Assembly: GCA_023512835.1 (NCBI GenBank)
Contig: CM042090.1
Span: forward strand, 6,556,843 to 6,620,842
Origin: Taxillus chinensis
Lineage: Eukaryota > Streptophyta > Magnoliopsida > Santalales > Loranthaceae
Length of the DNA: 64,000 nt
Reading direction: 5' to 3'
Shown: positions 61,541-64,000 of the stretch, in pieces
How the letters are laid out: every line of letters begins with the position of its first letter
How positions within the stretch are numbered: the first letter of the stretch is position 1
The notes under the pieces: generated by a model
The model's database searches: none
What the model was told of the DNA's origin: nothing
What the model saw: the letters and a program-made list of their open reading frames with translations, nothing else
Position numbers and translations under genes: made by a program

Positions 61541-61870
61541 AAGTACTCATTCCATCATTTGGTAAACCAACCCTATTCAGTTCAATTTTTTGGATTTTAC
61601 ATTCCGTTTTGAGCAGTTTTGGGAATTCAAATCAATTCAACTTTCGGATTTTTGCATTGCTTTTGTGAAGTTGGGATAAAATTCAATCTGGAATTTGACC
61701 CGAGGTCCAAGGGGGACTCGGTATGATTTTTTTTTCTGTTTAGGTAGTTGTATTATATTTGTTATAGCTCTGCCTTCTAAATTAAATCAAAATGGTAATC
61801 GTTTTGGCAGTCCAAACCAAACCATGAAATTCAGATTCAGCATACTATTACCACCTAAATTAAATCAAAA
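61541..61870 (+). repeat. Direct repeat, copy 1 (unclassified)
   Basis: Starts GTACTCATTCCATCATTTGGTAAA and ends TACCACCTAAATT. It is about 80-85% similar by eye to 63418-63735, with small indels. No coding sequence, LTR-type ends or target duplication found. Confidence 0.8.
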
Positions 61871-62316
61871 CTATAAAATCTAGCCATCACGATCATATTC
61901 AACCCCACCCGTTGATATAATTACCTATAGAAAAAAAAACTTGTATAAATGGGAAGTGATGTGGGAGGAAACCAGAATAAATTTTCTATGGACCATTGAC
62001 CAACATTCAAGCCGCCCGATCCTAAGGATTTGGATGACCTGGTCAACTCCTTGAAATGGATATGGGACAACCTTCGGTTTTTTCTTTCTTTTTTTCTCGT
62101 ATTTAGTCAAACAAAATTCAATTTTGACAGGCCCTCAAATATATTAGTGACAAGAATTAAATAATTTTGGTATTAAATGTATTACCAAGTGTGCTTGGCG
62201 AACACTGTTTTTGGTTTTTTTAAAAAATTCAAATTTATTTTGTTTTCAAGTCACAAAAAATAAAAACACTTACACGGTATTTTTTTTATATTTGGTTTTT
62301 ATACTCACACCTTACT
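61871..62316. other. Intergenic DNA between repeat copy 1 and the hAT-type element
   Basis: AT-rich; no gene or further repeat recognised. Confidence 0.5.
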
Positions 62317-62324
62317 CTCACGAC

Positions 62325-62956
62325 TAGGGGTGTGCATCTTACCCGCTTTATCCGCACAACCCGCTTTACCCGCCCGACCCAACCCGAATCTACCCGCTAC
62401 TCACGAATAAAAATTATATAAATGAGTGAGTCGGTTGAAATTTTTAATTTTTGGTGGGTTGGGTCGGTTGGTGGGTGAGAATGCTCAAACCCACTATTAA
62501 CCCGACCCGCCGCACCCCATTATAAAATTAAAGTAAACTCTATCATCTATCTATTAGACATTAGTTTATTATTGTCTCTCCCATTACGAGAGGTGAGAGC
62601 TATGCGGCGCAATGCCTATAATTGTGAGTTTGTGATGCTATGATCCATAAATATGACATATTTCATCATATGTAATTATAAATACTTAGTAAATAAAATA
62701 ATATATTTTTGATTATAATTATTTTAGAATTTATACGTTTAATTTTTTTAATATATATCGTCTAATTATATACCAGTTAATGGCGGTTGACACCCGCCAT
62801 ACCCGCCGGTTAGTACCCGCCAAAAAATTAATAAATCCGCCGATTATTGAGGTTGATGGGTCGGTTGAAAGGTGAAAGAATTAGTCACCCGCTAAGGACG
62901 GGTGGGTTGATGATTTAGCCTTCTACCCGACCCCACCCGACCCATGCACACCCCTA
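62325..62956. mobile_element. Non-autonomous hAT-type element, 632 bp, perfect 8-bp target duplication
   Basis: Inverted termini TAGGGGTGTGCAT and ATGCACACCCCTA are perfect over 13 bp. CTCACGAC occurs at 62317-62324 and again at 62957-62964. The subterminal parts are rich in ACCCGC/GCGGGT words, and the middle is AT-rich. There is no coding capacity. An 8-bp duplication with TAG...CTA ends is the hAT pattern. The perfect ends and duplication suggest a fairly recent insertion. Confidence 0.95.
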
Positions 62957-62964
62957 CTCACGAC

Positions 62965-63417
62965 CCCTCCCCCCTCCCCTTAAAGTATTATTTATTAACG
63001 AATTAAGTTAAATACAAATAATTTTTGTATTCATCTATGTTATTATTCATGAATAATTCATTACCGTTCATGAATAATTTGTTAATATTTATAAATAAAT
63101 CATGAATACTAATTCAAGAATAGTGTTATGAATAAACTCACATACAAAGAGATAACGGGACCAAAGAAAGCCATGACCCCTCCTTGGGTTGGCTAGTTGG
63201 CCCCTTTTGGTGTAGGTTTTAAAAAATACATTATCAATACATGGGCTAGGCTACCTAGTTTTACGCGGCGCAACACTCCAATTCAGTCTCACGGACCCCT
63301 TTGGTTAGCCCTAATTCCAACCCTCTCTACGTAGCTTCCACACATTGACACATGCTTTAGCCCTACCCTCCCTCAATCAATCAATCCAGTCAGGGAACTT
63401 GTTTATTTAATTGGTGA
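62965..63417. other. Intergenic DNA between the hAT-type element and repeat copy 2
   Basis: Contains TTCATGAATAAT-type words like those at 55480-55890, and a GC-richer stretch with AATCAATCAATC near 63375. No gene recognised. Confidence 0.45.
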
Positions 63418-63735
63418 TTATATGAGTACTCATTCCATCATTTGGTAAACTCTAATTCAGTTCAATTTTTTAGATTTTGCATTCCATTTTGAGTAGTTTT
63501 GGGAATGATATTCAACTTTGGGATTTTTGCATTGCTTTTGAGAAGGTTGGGATAAAATTTAATTTGGTATTTGACCTGAGGTCTTAGGTCCACAGGGGAC
63601 TCAGTATGATTTGTTTTTTAGTTAGTTGTATTATATTTTTAGCTCGACCTTTTAAATTAAATCAAAATGGTAATCATTTTGTCACTCCAAACAAATCACG
63701 GAATTCATACTCATACTTTTACCACCTAAATAGTT
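63418..63735 (+). repeat. Direct repeat, copy 2 (unclassified)
   Basis: Second copy of the repeat at 61541-61870, in the same orientation (GAGTACTCATTCCATCATTTGG ... TTTACCACCTAAATAG). Confidence 0.8.
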
Positions 63736-64000
63736 TTTTGTTTTTTTTTTTTGTGTGTGTGCGCACGTGCGTGCATGCGTGCGTGGGGAGGATTCAATTT
63801 TACCACCTAAACAATTTTACCACCTAAACAAACCCGAGTTGGTTTGGTATGGAAACCAATTTTGCTGCGAAAAATAGGATTAAGGATTCAATTTTAAATT
63901 TAGAGGGAGGGGAGGGCGATTTAAGAATGAAAACGACAAACTAGTTGAGTTGGGATCGGGGATTTTAGGGTATTTTATAATTTAGCTTAAACCATGAATT
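63736..64000. other. Right window edge with a GT/GC microsatellite
   Basis: A T run is followed by alternating GTGTGTGCGCACGTGCGTGCATGCGTGCGTG-like sequence (63751-63785), which could adopt Z-form DNA. The rest is unclassified, with the words ACAATTTTACCACCTAAAC repeated from the direct repeat's end. Confidence 0.6.

Overview
This window is nuclear DNA of a flowering plant. It has a few ordinary, partly intron-containing plant genes: a pectinesterase, a pectinesterase/invertase inhibitor, the exocyst subunit SEC15B, a DUF538 protein, and the first exon of an LPA3-like chloroplast gene. Most of the sequence between them is nested transposable elements. Nothing bacterial, viral, organellar or CRISPR-like was seen. 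The gene set (pectinesterase, PMEI, SEC15B, DUF538, in that order) recalls one small region of Arabidopsis chromosome 4, so the transposon mass seems to have been inserted into an old conserved gene block.

Layout. 1-3.4 kb: a decayed Ty1/copia element on the minus strand, unusually full of long poly-C and poly-A runs. 3.8-4.1 kb: orphan LPA3-like exon 1. 5.07-7.05 kb: two-exon pectinesterase. 7.5-31.3 kb: layered elements. A decayed plus-strand gypsy RT is cut by a minus-oriented gypsy-type LTR (8330-9212 / 24629-25457). That LTR is cut by a second LTR of the same family (9213-24628), which itself holds a 1780-bp LTR-like unit with a 5-bp target duplication (9588-11367) and an 11.7-kb CACTA transposon (12155-23832). 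The CACTA element encodes a broken TNP2 transposase and a broken TNPA/Ulp1-type protein. Further right are a degenerate minisatellite, a solo LTR (27257-29352) and a decayed Tat/Ogre-type pol that contains a 464-bp TRIM (30314-30777).

32.7-49.1 kb: three levels of nesting, each with target-site duplications. A hAT transposon (32697-49080) is split by a 12.5-kb Ty3/gypsy chromovirus-type element (34999-47499). The integrase of that element is split by a tandem array of a TRIM, LTR-int-LTR-int-LTR-int-LTR (38056-40891). The gypsy element has closely similar LTRs but nine in-frame stops, nearly all explicable as C-to-T changes in Gln or Arg codons.

49.7-64 kb: PMEI gene (minus), truncated copia pol (minus), intergenic repeats, SEC15B (plus, single exon), DUF538 gene (plus), then a 632-bp hAT-type non-autonomous element (62325-62956) lying between two copies of an unclassified ~320-bp direct repeat.

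Functionally, the host genes point to cell-wall pectin modification (pectinesterase and its inhibitor family) and to exocytosis (SEC15B). They are not an operon, and their closeness is probably historical. All coordinates were read by eye from the sequence. Family names come from recognised motifs; no database search was possible.
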